Part shown: positions 1 through 8,869 of the stretch, piece after piece
Numbering within the stretch: position 1 is the first letter of the stretch
Layout of the letters: each line of letters starts with the position of its first letter
Source of the DNA: Rhodospirillaceae bacterium
Lineage (GTDB): Bacteria > Pseudomonadota > Alphaproteobacteria > Rhodospirillales > Rhodospirillaceae
Assembly (NCBI GenBank): GCA_040219235.1
Contig: JAVJSV010000012.1
Coordinates: forward strand, 62,001-126,000
Length of the DNA stretch: 64,000 nucleotides
Reading direction: 5' to 3'
Translations under genes and position numbers: made by a program
The notes under the pieces: model-generated
Told to the model about the DNA's origin: nothing
Seen by the model: the letters and a program-made list of their open reading frames with translations, nothing else
Databases searched by the model: none

Positions 1-72
1 AATGATCTACGCTGGTCGCTGAGTTGGGACAGCGCTCGACTCGCCACGACACTCCAGCTTCTGCGGCGTTAG
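1..72 (+). CDS. C-terminal end of a gene entering from the left edge
   Basis: An open frame runs from base 1 to a TAG stop at 70-72 and reads ...WSLSWDSARLATTLQLLRR. It converges on the M14 peptidase gene, and the two stop codons overlap. Only 23 residues are visible, so no family can be assigned. It may be the real tail of a rightward gene or a chance open frame; the clean convergent layout mildly favours a gene. Confidence 0.3.
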   Translation, partial: NDLRWSLSWDSARLATTLQLLRR

Positions 73-1118
73 AGGTTTCCCGCAGTGCCATAATCGGCTG
101 GGCCTAGGCCCTCTAAATGAGCTGAAGTGAAGTTTTCTATAGCATTCGCAACAGGTGCAGATTCTTCAAATCGTGCGATATGATAAAGGGCATCCCCTTC
201 ATTTACGACGGGAAGATGCGCGCGCCCGATGACAATTCCAGTTGCCGGTGCTTTGACGAAGGTTTCATGATCTCCAAACGCATCTGATACAGTCCCAATT
301 TTTTCATCCTTCATCACTCGCGCTCCAATCTTTGCGACGGCTCGAAACAGTCCGGATTGTGGAGCACGAACCCAGGTCGACCCTTTGGCTTCCACAGCTT
401 TTACTTTTTTGGATGTCAGAGTCCGCGCAGGAAGCATCGAAATGGCGCGCATGACATTGCGGATGCCTTTCACGCCAGCCTGAATCGCCAATTGATCAAA
501 GCGAAGCGCCTCACCCGCTTCATATAACAAAATCGGGATGCCTTTTTCAGATGCCATTTGGCGCAGAGATCCATCACGCAGATTGGCATTGATAATTACT
601 GGTGTACCAAACGCCTGTGCGAGGCGGTCGGTCTCTGGATCATCAAGGTTGGCCCGGATATGAGGGTGATTGAACCTATGCAAACCCCCAGTATGCAAAT
701 CAATGCCGTAATCTGCGCGGCTCAGGATCTCTTCAGTAAATGTATACGCTAATCGAGCTGTCAACGAACCATTTTCAGAACCCGGAAAGGATCTATTCAG
801 ATCACGACGGTCCGGTAAGTAACGTGAATGGGTTACAAAGCCATAGACATTCACAATAGGAACAGCGATGAGCGTTCCGCGTAAACTTTTTAAAACCGGA
901 CTCTTTAGAAGACGACGTATAATTTCAACGCCGTTGATTTCGTCTCCATGTACTGCCGCAGAGACAAACAATACTGGCCCATCCTGACGCCCATGCACAA
1001 CATGAACGGGCATAGCCATAGGCGTATATGTAGACAAATTAGGGAGTGCGAGGTTTACGGAGACGCGCGAACCTGGTTTTACGGTTTCACCACAAAATTC
1101 AAAGGGAAGGCGCTTCAT
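69..1118 (-). CDS. M14-family succinylglutamate desuccinylase/aspartoacylase-like zinc hydrolase
   Basis: Predicted zinc carboxypeptidase-fold amidohydrolase, 349 aa. Zinc ligands are visible as HGDE (H57, E60) and DLHTGG (H142). The DLNRSFPG motif (106-113) is typical of the AstE/AspA group, and E200 in LLYEAGE is the likely catalytic glutamate. The C-terminal third (about 250-330) looks like the biotinyl/lipoyl-like beta domain common in this subfamily. It is the last gene of a leftward rimB-rimK-M14 run and starts 14 bp after the rimK stop. The family removes N-acyl groups from amino acids. Next to RimK, removal of added glutamates or related amides is plausible, but that is inference. Confidence 0.85.
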   Translation of the reverse strand: MKRLPFEFCGETVKPGSRVSVNLALPNLSTYTPMAMPVHVVHGRQDGPVLFVSAAVHGDEINGVEIIRRLLKSPVLKSLRGTLIAVPIVNVYGFVTHSRYLPDRRDLNRSFPGSENGSLTARLAYTFTEEILSRADYGIDLHTGGLHRFNHPHIRANLDDPETDRLAQAFGTPVIINANLRDGSLRQMASEKGIPILLYEAGEALRFDQLAIQAGVKGIRNVMRAISMLPARTLTSKKVKAVEAKGSTWVRAPQSGLFRAVAKIGARVMKDEKIGTVSDAFGDHETFVKAPATGIVIGRAHLPVVNEGDALYHIARFEESAPVANAIENFTSAHLEGLGPADYGTAGNL

Positions 1119-1132
1119 GAACTTGACCTATT

Positions 1133-2038
1133 TTAACCCTGACCTTTGGTCTTAGTCTTATTTGGCTGCGCATTATTCTCGATAAACTCAATAATCATTC
1201 CAGCAATATCTTTACCTGTCGCGCCCTCAATACCCTCAAGACCTGGAGAAGAGTTAACCTCCATGACAACAGGTCCGTGGTTTGCACGCAACATGTCAAC
1301 GCCGCAAACATTTAGGCCAAGGGCTTTTGCGGCTCGAACTGCCGTTGATCGTTCTTCTGGCGTAATCCGAACTGTTTTTGCAGACCCACCACGATGAATG
1401 TTTGATCGAAATTCACCTTCTGCCCCAGTACGCTGCATTGCAGCTATGACTTTACCGCCAATGACAAAAGCACGAACGTCACTGCCACCAGCTTCTTTGA
1501 TGAATTCTTGAACTAAGATATTCGCCTTCAGCCCCCCGAAGGCTTCAATCATTGACTTAGCAGCCCCTTTGGTCTCGCCAAGGACAACACCAATACCTTG
1601 CGTGCCTTCCAACAGCTTGATGACACATGGGGCACCTCCGACTAAATCGATCAATTCCTCAGCTTGGCTTGTTTGGTCTGCAAAGGCTGTAACTGGCAAA
1701 CCAATTCCTTTACGGGCAAGGATCTGGGTGCTGCGAAGTTTGTCACGAGACCGACCAATGGAAACAGATTCATTTAGTGGATACACACCCATCATTTCAA
1801 ATTGGCGCAACACGGCGAGACCATAGAAAGTGATTGAGGCACCAATACGAGGAATGACCGCATCAATATCTTTTAGAATTTCGCCACGGTAACGAACATC
1901 GGGCCTATGTGAGGCAATGTTCATATAGCATTTCAGTGTGTCTACAATTCGGATTTTATGGCCGCGTTGCTCTGCCGCCTCCACCAACCTTTTGTGAGAA
2001 TACAGGTTTGGATTTCGAGCCATCATAAGCAGGTTCAT
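1133..2038 (-). CDS. rimK: RimK-type ATP-grasp glutamate ligase
   Basis: ATP-grasp ligase, 301 aa, the usual RimK length. In E. coli RimK adds glutamates to the C-terminus of ribosomal protein S6. The N-terminus ([20 protein letters not shown]) closely follows the RimK pattern. The ATP-grasp core has [14 protein letters not shown] (138-151) with the ATP-contacting lysine, a VQEFIKE strand, and the metal-binding MEVNSSPG (259-266, N262). An AGGA ribosome site precedes the ATG at 2038. It sits between rimB (62 bp upstream) and an M14 hydrolase, a grouping that suggests an S6-type modification circuit. The substrate here is not proven. Confidence 0.9.
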   Translation of the reverse strand: MNLLMMARNPNLYSHKRLVEAAEQRGHKIRIVDTLKCYMNIASHRPDVRYRGEILKDIDAVIPRIGASITFYGLAVLRQFEMMGVYPLNESVSIGRSRDKLRSTQILARKGIGLPVTAFADQTSQAEELIDLVGGAPCVIKLLEGTQGIGVVLGETKGAAKSMIEAFGGLKANILVQEFIKEAGGSDVRAFVIGGKVIAAMQRTGAEGEFRSNIHRGGSAKTVRITPEERSTAVRAAKALGLNVCGVDMLRANHGPVVMEVNSSPGLEGIEGATGKDIAGMIIEFIENNAQPNKTKTKGQG

Positions 2039-2100
2039 TGGGAATCCTTTCGATTGGCCGACAAACTGGACGCGGACTTAACATTCTTAATGCAAAATAA

Positions 2101-2580
2101 CTATTTCTTTCTCGTCATATATGAACGTCCAGGGTCTACAATAAACCTGCGGCGTATCGCTTGTCGGCCAAGAAGCATTCTAAATCCCATTTCATCGCGA
2201 TTTGTAAGTGTTAGCTCTATCGGCCAGCTTTCGTCGCCGACTGTTATAGTGGTGCGCACAACATATCGTTGCGTGATTTTGCCGCCAGAGTTTTTAATGT
2301 CACGCTCGTCGACAACAAGGGCCGTACATTCAATTTCTGGTTTCTTTTTCCGCTGATTGGGATGTACAAAGAATCGTACATACGTCGCATTGTCTTTGGT
2401 AAATTTGGATATGCGGTGCGCATGGAGCGCAGATGTTCTCGCACCTGTATCAACCTTAACCTTGATTTTATCTATATCTAAACTTGGCAGACTGACCCAT
2501 TCTCGCCATCCCACTGCCGGTAGAAAAACCGGTTTTCTTTTTTTAGAAGTCTTCTTCTTTAATAATCCGGTTTCCGTCAT
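2101..2580 (-). CDS. rimB: RimB-like retropepsin-type aspartic protease
   Basis: Small protein of the family long annotated as ATP-dependent zinc protease (PF05618) and now regarded as retropepsin-like. The key motif is VDTGARTSALHA, with the D-T-G catalytic triad of aspartic proteases. The N-terminus is lysine-rich. The ATG at 2580 is preferred because it lies 16 bp after the upstream VOC stop; an ATG at 2616 would give 171 aa and overlap that gene by 20 bp. In pseudomonads RimB acts with RimK in modifying ribosomes, so its position directly before rimK supports the assignment. It was probably cotranscribed with rimK and the M14 gene. Confidence 0.8.
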   Translation of the reverse strand: MTETGLLKKKTSKKRKPVFLPAVGWREWVSLPSLDIDKIKVKVDTGARTSALHAHRISKFTKDNATYVRFFVHPNQRKKKPEIECTALVVDERDIKNSGGKITQRYVVRTTITVGDESWPIELTLTNRDEMGFRMLLGRQAIRRRFIVDPGRSYMTRKK

Positions 2581-2596
2581 TTTGTCAGGCCAAGCG

Positions 2597-3139
2597 CTAT
2601 TGAGATGCGGGAACATCCCGTTGAATAAGATTTATACCAATACCATCATAGTCGAAAAACAACATCTCGTAGGACTGCGTTTCTGAGCCTTCCTTAGGAA
2701 ACAAGACCAGTGGCGCTGATACGATGGGGTAATCCGCAGTCTTAACCTTTTCATAAATGCCAAAAATATCGTTGGTCAGAAACACGACTGCGGCATCGCC
2801 GGTTTGAGCATAGGTCCGGGGTTTAGGTTTTGGCATCGGTGTTTCATCGATGAATTGGAAAAGACCCACATTTGCGAACACAGAATCTCCGGATTGAAGG
2901 ATCGCCAGCTTTACTGGCTTTCCGTTAGTTCCAAGCACCGCGTCTAAGCGATCTCCCTCCAGAGTTCGTTCCACGCGCGGACGTAAACCCAGAATGTCCC
3001 GATACAGCTTTAGCGACTCATCCAAGTCCCGTACAAAATGCGTTGATCGCATAAGCGGAGAAAGAACGAAGTTATCGGAAATAGCAGGCTCTTGAGTCAT
3101 AGCAGGCACGCTCCACAATAATACGTTGATGATGATCAA
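2597..3139 (-). CDS. VOC/glyoxalase-superfamily protein with possible signal peptide
   Basis: About 180 aa. It contains one vicinal-oxygen-chelate domain beginning with STHFVRDLDESLKLYRDILGL, the classic first beta-alpha unit, and ends with FFDYDGIGINLIQ. The first 16 residues (IIINVLLWSVPAM) look like the core of a signal peptide. The start is uncertain: the codon at 3139 is TTG, there is no ATG upstream in frame, and an ATG at 3100 would give a leaderless cytoplasmic form. Translation may be coupled to the tannase-like gene, whose stop lies just upstream. VOC proteins span glyoxalases, dioxygenases and isomerases; I cannot choose a substrate. Confidence 0.75.
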   Translation of the reverse strand: MIIINVLLWSVPAMTQEPAISDNFVLSPLMRSTHFVRDLDESLKLYRDILGLRPRVERTLEGDRLDAVLGTNGKPVKLAILQSGDSVFANVGLFQFIDETPMPKPKPRTYAQTGDAAVVFLTNDIFGIYEKVKTADYPIVSAPLVLFPKEGSETQSYEMLFFDYDGIGINLIQRDVPASQ

Positions 3140-3162
3140 AGAGTAAGGCAGAGATTTAGTGA

Positions 3163-4761
3163 TCAGAACCTCAAGGGCATAGGCGTAAAGTTTTCAGCGC
3201 GATCTGGATCACCCTGTCCCACATATCGACCAGTATATGGATAATCGTAAACAGGTCGCGTTTTCAGTACCGTTTTAGGATCGAGCGGCCAAGCTTGCGC
3301 ACCGGGGAGAGACGTGTCGTCTCTGCGACGGTAACCAATAACTGTGCCTGGTGGTTTTTCAGTTTCAACCCATGCCTCAATCTCCGATAACCAATCAAAG
3401 GTGTCTACACCCGAACCTCCACGGCAGTGATTCATCCCTGGAATCAGATAGAGCCGAAGAAACGTATCTGACTCTTCTTCGCCGCCAACAATGCGTTCGA
3501 CTTTTTTGACGTAGTCAATTAACGGCTCTGCATTAAGCATGTCGTTAAGGCCTTGATACGTTATTAGTTTGCCATCACGACGTTTAAAATCCGTCAGATC
3601 TGGATTATTGGGAGCCGGCAATAAACCGCGCGTAAACAGGCGCGGATAGTCACGATCTAAATCAAACGTGCCGGCGTCATAATTGGGGCCGGGATCATAA
3701 TCGAACCACGTGTATCGCAGACGATCTTGTGCCATTGGCTCAAAGCGACCCTGCGCGCCTGACTCATCCAAGATGTAACGCATCAGACCTAACTCACCGC
3801 CTTTTGGAACACCCCAGCTGACGCGCAAACCATCTGACAAAAACGCACCGGCATACAGGCGTTGAACGACAGCTATTTGATCTTGCGTTAAGCATGATTC
3901 AGAACCTTTTTCGCTGCATTTCAAAACAGACAAATCAGGCTCACATGCCCAAGGGTCGTCAATAACGCCATCGGCTAATCCGTCTGCGCGATCGCACTGC
4001 GCCATCACCGCCGTGTGCACCATCGGAATTTGACTTTGACCAAGAATAGCCAGCCCATCAGCGGTTAAATTGGTAAGTGTTCGCCAGAATATATTGATGT
4101 AAGCCGGTTCTATGCCTGCGGGTGCCCCAGCAACGATACCATCAAAATGCCAAGGATAGCGTTGGGCCAACATCAAGCCCTGTCGGCCTCCGGTTGAGCA
4201 ACCTCTCCAATAAGCGCGATCAATACTCGTGCCGTAATAGGCGGCCACAATTGCCTTAGAGGCCAAAACCGCCTTGTGTGTTCCTCGATAGGCAAAATCC
4301 AATTCCTGTTCTGTATTGTTATAAGCCCACTCACCAGATCGCATAATGGTGTTGTAATCGGGCTCACCGCCAGTCCATTCAGCCGTGGCTAAAGGCGCTG
4401 AGCGGCCCATATCTGTGGTGGCCACAGCCGTTCCCCGGGACAATGGGTCGTCGGCATTTTCAATGATGCGGACACCACACATTGTGCCACACCCCTCCAT
4501 ATGAAAACGACCGTTCCAGTTTTCAGGTAGCCTGACCTGCACGCCCACTTGCGGGGCCGTATATCCGATGACATCGCAGTAAGCTGGCAATCCCTTCGCA
4601 GCAGGAACAAACCGTGTTCCGGTAATCTGTGTGGGGGCATCAGGCAAAGCAGACAAACTCAGTTCTGCTAAATCTTTGCAAGACTGCTCATCAGCATGCA
4701 CCAAAAGCGAGCCAACCGTGTTGGCCAATAGCAATACAATTGATAGCACTAGCGGGTTCAT
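3163..4761 (-). CDS. Tannase/feruloyl esterase-family secreted hydrolase
   Basis: Alpha/beta hydrolase of the tannase/feruloyl esterase family (PF07519), 532 aa, a normal length. It has a clear signal peptide (MNPLVLSIVLLLANTVGSLLVHA), so the product is exported. The nucleophile elbow is RGCSTGGRQG with Ser189. The catalytic histidine is in PGMNHCRGG near residue 447. Cysteines flanking both motifs match the CS-D-HC disulphide arrangement known for this family. It would cleave ester bonds of phenolic acids such as gallate or ferulate esters. It is divergent from a Rieske oxygenase across a 186 bp shared promoter region, which fits an aromatic-catabolism context. Confidence 0.88.
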   Translation of the reverse strand: MNPLVLSIVLLLANTVGSLLVHADEQSCKDLAELSLSALPDAPTQITGTRFVPAAKGLPAYCDVIGYTAPQVGVQVRLPENWNGRFHMEGCGTMCGVRIIENADDPLSRGTAVATTDMGRSAPLATAEWTGGEPDYNTIMRSGEWAYNNTEQELDFAYRGTHKAVLASKAIVAAYYGTSIDRAYWRGCSTGGRQGLMLAQRYPWHFDGIVAGAPAGIEPAYINIFWRTLTNLTADGLAILGQSQIPMVHTAVMAQCDRADGLADGVIDDPWACEPDLSVLKCSEKGSESCLTQDQIAVVQRLYAGAFLSDGLRVSWGVPKGGELGLMRYILDESGAQGRFEPMAQDRLRYTWFDYDPGPNYDAGTFDLDRDYPRLFTRGLLPAPNNPDLTDFKRRDGKLITYQGLNDMLNAEPLIDYVKKVERIVGGEEESDTFLRLYLIPGMNHCRGGSGVDTFDWLSEIEAWVETEKPPGTVIGYRRRDDTSLPGAQAWPLDPKTVLKTRPVYDYPYTGRYVGQGDPDRAENFTPMPLRF

Positions 4762-4947
4762 ACTTATCCTCCCCTGATCTGGTTAGACTATAAGCTGTAA
4801 AGAAACGTCAAACCATCCAATCAACAGGTGGGCAGTCTATTTAAGGTGAGAGATCTTATAAGGACTCCCTTACGTATTGAGTTTCAACAAAGTCACTCAG
4901 GTCTGCTATAAATAAATAGCGCCTTTGACCTAGGAGAAGAGACCAAT

Positions 4948-6075
4948 ATGCTTTTGAATACATGGTATGTAGCTGGCGTGTCTGAAGACGTTAAAGACAC
5001 CCCAAAGCAAGTGAAACTGCTCTCCAATGATTTCGTCCTCTTTCGTGACGAAGCGGGCACTCTTCATTGCTTATCCGACATTTGTATTCATCGGGGCGCC
5101 TCTCTCTCTGCTGGACGGGTCACAAAGGGCTGCGTGGAATGTCCGTATCACGGCTGGCGCTATCGGGGTGACGGAACAGCCGCAGAAATTCCAGCACATC
5201 CGGGCTCTAAAATCCCAAAACGGGTGCGTGTGGACAGCTATCCTGTCCAAGAGCGCTATGGCTGGATCTGGGTATTCTTAGGCGATGTACCTGCAGCAGA
5301 ACGTCCGCCCATTCCAGAATTTCCAGAATACGACGATCCCGGGCGCAGAACCATTCGTGGCACTTTCACATGGAATGCGAATTATGGCCGTGTTGTTGAG
5401 AACGGTGTCGACTTTGCACACGCCGCCTTCGTTCACCCCTCTTTCGGTGACAGAGATAACCCAGAAATCAAAGATTATCAGATGACAAAGGCTGAATGGC
5501 ATGCTGAGGCCCGCATTGCCATGCGTCCACCACAATACAAAGGTATTTGGGGATTTAAGCGCAAAGAACGCTCAGATGTTATCGCGGAGCCTGAATGGCA
5601 TATTGGCGGCATGAGCGTCATCCTCCGCCTCAGAATCACGGATGACTGGAATAACGCTCTTTTTGATGCGAATACGCCGATAGATGAAAACACAACTTTG
5701 ACTCATTGGCAGCTATCCAGAAATTTCTTTACTCAGAAATTTTTTGATAACGATACTTACAAACGTACAATGAAAATCTTTATCGAAGACCACGCGGTTT
5801 TGAATCGGCTTAACCCGGTCGAATTGCCGCCGTCCTTGAGAGATGAATTTTCAATGGAGTCCGATGGCATGATGGTCGCCTTCCGCCAAAAGCGGGCAGA
5901 GTTATATCGGCGGGGATGGGGTCTGGATACACATACGTATCAGGATGAGTTTGGTGATCGCAAAGCTGCCGTGATTCCAAGTCCCGCACGTGCAGAAGAC
6001 CCTAAAGGCTGGGTGTTGCCTGAAGTTCCAAGGTTATCCCCAGAGGGTGAACCAATCCGCCAAGCCGCTGAGTAG
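4948..6075 (+). CDS. Rieske non-heme iron oxygenase, alpha subunit
   Basis: Oxygenase component of an aromatic-ring or O-demethylating system, 375 aa. The Rieske 2Fe-2S site is C46-x-H48 ... C65-x-x-H68 (CIHRG and CPYHGW). The mononuclear iron site is NGVDFAHAAFVHPS, with D155, H158 and H163. This is the short PobA/VanA-like form with a C-terminal SRPBCC catalytic domain. An AGGAG ribosome site at 4932-4936 supports the ATG at 4948. The intergenic region holds a possible promoter (TTCAAC, 18 bp, TATAAA). No reductase or ferredoxin gene lies nearby, so electron supply must come from elsewhere. The substrate is unknown; the tannase-like neighbour suggests a phenolic. Confidence 0.9.
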   Translation: MLLNTWYVAGVSEDVKDTPKQVKLLSNDFVLFRDEAGTLHCLSDICIHRGASLSAGRVTKGCVECPYHGWRYRGDGTAAEIPAHPGSKIPKRVRVDSYPVQERYGWIWVFLGDVPAAERPPIPEFPEYDDPGRRTIRGTFTWNANYGRVVENGVDFAHAAFVHPSFGDRDNPEIKDYQMTKAEWHAEARIAMRPPQYKGIWGFKRKERSDVIAEPEWHIGGMSVILRLRITDDWNNALFDANTPIDENTTLTHWQLSRNFFTQKFFDNDTYKRTMKIFIEDHAVLNRLNPVELPPSLRDEFSMESDGMMVAFRQKRAELYRRGWGLDTHTYQDEFGDRKAAVIPSPARAEDPKGWVLPEVPRLSPEGEPIRQAAE

Positions 6076-6107
6076 GCTTCTGCGGCAGACGGATGACATA
6101 CTCTGCT

Positions 6108-7142
6108 TTAGCGCCTCGAACTCCTGGCTGCTGCAGCGATCTGCATAAGTGCTCTTTCAATAAGGGCTTGGCCAGGCATATCTGTAGACTTAGCTTGAAG
6201 TTCTGCCGTCGTTAGCACTTCAAGGCCACGCGCCAGCAAAGCTGGGGACCATTTACCCGCTTGGTTCTTAAACTGACCTTTGCGTTTAAAAAATACCGGC
6301 GGGCGTAATTTCATCATCGCGTTATCTAGTGACCCGCTGGCACGAAAACCATGGACTTGGTGTAACCGCAACAAGTGCCGAGAGGCTGCCGTCAAAACTG
6401 AAATAGGGCTTGTGCCCTCAGCCATCATACGACCGTAAATGCGCTGTACTGTTGGTTGATCTCCGTCCGCCATAGCATAAACAAGGTCATCTAAATCAAA
6501 TGCTGCAGTGTCACCGATGCATGCCATGGCATCAGCGAGTGTTATGGCTTTGTCTAACTCCGTGCCTTTATAAAGTATAAGTTTTTCAATCTCGCGACGA
6601 CTAAGGGCACGATCACCACCCAAGTGGTCTACCAACCATGCCATAGTATCAGCATCAGCAGTTAAACCTGCAGTTTTGAGCCCTTCGCGGACCACATGAT
6701 CTAAAGAACGCGCGTCATCTGCATAGCATGGCAGCGCAGCCGCATTATCTGCGCCCTCAAAGAGTTTGCGAAGAGATGATCTTGGGCCAAGATCACCAGC
6801 ACTGCATACAATCAACGCATCGCCAACCAGATCATCTAGGACGCGCTCTACCGCAGGACTGAGAACATCAGTCGCGTCCCTTACTTTTACAACGCGACGA
6901 CCGCCGGTTAGTGACAACGCAGCCACCTCGTCTGCGAGGCGGGCTGGATCTGATTTTATAGTGGCCGCATCAAGGTCGGCTAATCTGAAAGGATCCTTAT
7001 CACCTTTCAAGACTGAGTTTACGAGTGAGCGAGCACGCTCAGTGACCAATCCGTAATCTGGTCCATAAACGAGGATCGCTTGGGCTTTGGTATCGGGTGA
7101 TTTAGCAAACGCGTCGGCCCGGCCAGCCTGCACCTTTACCAT
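6108..7142 (-). CDS. holA: DNA polymerase III delta subunit
   Basis: Clamp-loader delta subunit, 344 aa, normal length. It opens the beta clamp during replication. The N-terminal RecA-like region starts with KAQAILVYGPDYGLVTERAR. The sequence carries the family features LGGDRALSRREIEKLILY (helical domain II) and the C-terminal collar domain with ISVLTAASRHLLRLHQV. It follows lptE by 32 bp in the same direction, the standard lptE-holA arrangement in alphaproteobacteria. In many relatives holA is adjacent to parB; here about 18.6 kb separates them. Confidence 0.92.
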   Translation of the reverse strand: MVKVQAGRADAFAKSPDTKAQAILVYGPDYGLVTERARSLVNSVLKGDKDPFRLADLDAATIKSDPARLADEVAALSLTGGRRVVKVRDATDVLSPAVERVLDDLVGDALIVCSAGDLGPRSSLRKLFEGADNAAALPCYADDARSLDHVVREGLKTAGLTADADTMAWLVDHLGGDRALSRREIEKLILYKGTELDKAITLADAMACIGDTAAFDLDDLVYAMADGDQPTVQRIYGRMMAEGTSPISVLTAASRHLLRLHQVHGFRASGSLDNAMMKLRPPVFFKRKGQFKNQAGKWSPALLARGLEVLTTAELQAKSTDMPGQALIERALMQIAAAARSSRR

Positions 7143-7174
7143 TTAGAACTCGTGGGACAGCGCTGCATCATCGA

Positions 7175-7687
7175 TTATTGGACAGCCTGTTGTGGGGTTC
7201 CATTTCGTTCGAAATAAACAGCTAACCGCGTTCGAATTTCATCACTGATTTGTTTAAGAGCCCGGCTTTCCGCGTCCCGTACAGAGGCAATGGTGGCGTA
7301 TTGATCATCCAGAATATTGTAAGAAACGATGGATTGAACGGACTGCCGGTCCAGGCGTTTTGTGCCATCCCATAATACGAAATTGGCGGTCAAAATAAGA
7401 TTCGCGCGCGAAGTGGTGGAGTCCTTCCGAACTCCTACTTCCTGAACGTTCGAGGCTAACCGGACCTGGAGTTCATATCGCGAACCCGACGCTCCGCCGG
7501 GATGCAACTTTTCATCCAACTGCTGGCGAAGCACCATGCCTCGACGTTCCGCGATGGGTCGGATTTCAACCTGGGCCAAACTCGCGACCACAGTATCCGA
7601 TGTCGCAACGCCACGGGAACCGTACATCGGTGTGAAACCGCAGCCAGTGAGGCAAGCACTCATCGCAAAAATCATCAAATATCGCAT
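7175..7687 (-). CDS. lptE: LPS-assembly lipoprotein LptE
   Basis: Outer-membrane lipoprotein that plugs the LptD barrel for lipopolysaccharide insertion; 170 aa. A lipoprotein signal with lipobox LTGC puts the acylated cysteine at C16, followed by GFTPMYG, the typical LptE start. The mature part has the family pattern (ERRGMVLRQQLDEKL; NLILTANFVLWD). It is cotranscribed with holA. Upstream, where leuS is normally found, two other genes intervene. Confidence 0.88.
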   Translation of the reverse strand: MRYLMIFAMSACLTGCGFTPMYGSRGVATSDTVVASLAQVEIRPIAERRGMVLRQQLDEKLHPGGASGSRYELQVRLASNVQEVGVRKDSTTSRANLILTANFVLWDGTKRLDRQSVQSIVSYNILDDQYATIASVRDAESRALKQISDEIRTRLAVYFERNGTPQQAVQ

Positions 7688-7779
7688 AAGTCTTTGGACC
7701 GCACCGGCAGGGCGCTGTCAAGACCGCTCCATCAATGTCATAGTTATTAAACAGCACAACATCTGGATTGGAGGTCAAA

Positions 7780-8829
7780 GTGGCCCACCTTATATTTAGT
7801 CTTGCGCTTTTATCAGTGATCTCAGCGTTTCCGGCATTTTCTCAAACATCTAATGATGTCATGGCTGCAAGTTCTCCCGACACCATGGCCAACACGGGGC
7901 CCTTGCACACTGTGACCATAATAACGCCTGAGCTTGGTCCCATGAGAAAGCTATATGAAACGGGACTAGGCTTGACCGTCACCGGACCTCACGCCTTGTC
8001 TGACAAGACACGCGAAGCGCAAAGGAAGCTCTGGGGACTACCAAGTGATCTTGGGTATGAGGTCTATCTGTTTCGTCGGCCAAACGTAGAGGGCACCACC
8101 CAAATACGTGTTTTGGTAACGAATCGCGCCACGCCTCCTATGCGAAGCGGCTGGGATCGCCGACAACTTGGGCCCTATGGTATGGGTTTTCCGACGATCG
8201 ATGTCTATGAAGCAGATGCGGAACTGCGGGCCTTGGGATTTGAAAGAGCCGTCCCTGAGGTTGAGGAGTTTCAGGTGACAGCCCCGAATGGTGACAGCTA
8301 CCCCGTCACAGAAGCACCATTTTTTGGACCAGAGTATTTGCGCATTATCGCTATTGGCCGGGGTGGTAATCGCCCGCAAGTTGGTGTGTACAACACTGAC
8401 ACAGGGCGCGGCGGACCGGCTTACGCAACCCAAATTGTCGATGATGCTGATGCGATGGTGGAATTTTTCACAACCGTTTTGGATATGGAAGTTCGTTCAG
8501 ATCGAACGTGGGCTGAGTACGAAGTGCCGTTCCGGTTTACATTAATTCATGCCAAGGGATCTCAAACCGGACATACCCCGTTCGTAGAGTATAGCGATAA
8601 ACACGAGATACCAGGACTAGCCGCACCACGCCCGCCAAATAGAGGTATGGCTATGTGGAGCTATAACGTTAGAGACTTGGACAACATTCTTGATCGGGCG
8701 GCAACAGCGGGTGTTGAGGTCTACTCTGGCCCAACAGAATTTGACTCACCTAGTATTGGCAGACACCGTGCCGCTACTTTTCTGGCCCCAAATGGATTTA
8801 TGATCGAAGTTTTTGAAGTTATTCCCTAA
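7780..8829 (+). CDS. Secreted two-domain VOC/glyoxalase-like protein
   Basis: 349 aa with two vicinal-oxygen-chelate modules: the first opens with LHTVTIITPELGPMRKLYETGLGL and the second with TQIVDDADAMVEFFTTVLDMEV, ending in FLAPNGFMIEVFE. The GTG at 7780 is chosen because GGAGG at 7770-7774 is well spaced before it and it starts a clean signal peptide (VAHLIFSLALLSVISAFPAFS). Substrate unknown. It is divergent from lptE and convergent with the TylF-like gene, breaking the usual leuS-lptE pair. It has a general resemblance in fold and export to the smaller VOC protein at 2.6-3.1 kb. Confidence 0.8.
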   Translation: MAHLIFSLALLSVISAFPAFSQTSNDVMAASSPDTMANTGPLHTVTIITPELGPMRKLYETGLGLTVTGPHALSDKTREAQRKLWGLPSDLGYEVYLFRRPNVEGTTQIRVLVTNRATPPMRSGWDRRQLGPYGMGFPTIDVYEADAELRALGFERAVPEVEEFQVTAPNGDSYPVTEAPFFGPEYLRIIAIGRGGNRPQVGVYNTDTGRGGPAYATQIVDDADAMVEFFTTVLDMEVRSDRTWAEYEVPFRFTLIHAKGSQTGHTPFVEYSDKHEIPGLAAPRPPNRGMAMWSYNVRDLDNILDRAATAGVEVYSGPTEFDSPSIGRHRAATFLAPNGFMIEVFEVIP

Positions 8830-8838
8830 AGAGCCTAT

Positions 8839-8867
8839 CTTCTAAACAATCCTGTATCTATTAGAAG
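8839..8867. terminator. Weak inverted repeat between convergent genes
   Basis: CTTCTAA at 8839-8845 pairs perfectly with TTAGAAG at 8861-8867 across a 15-base loop. It lies in the 40 bp between the convergent VOC and TylF-like stops. There is no long T run, so intrinsic termination would be weak. Confidence 0.3.
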
Positions 8868-8869
8868 TG

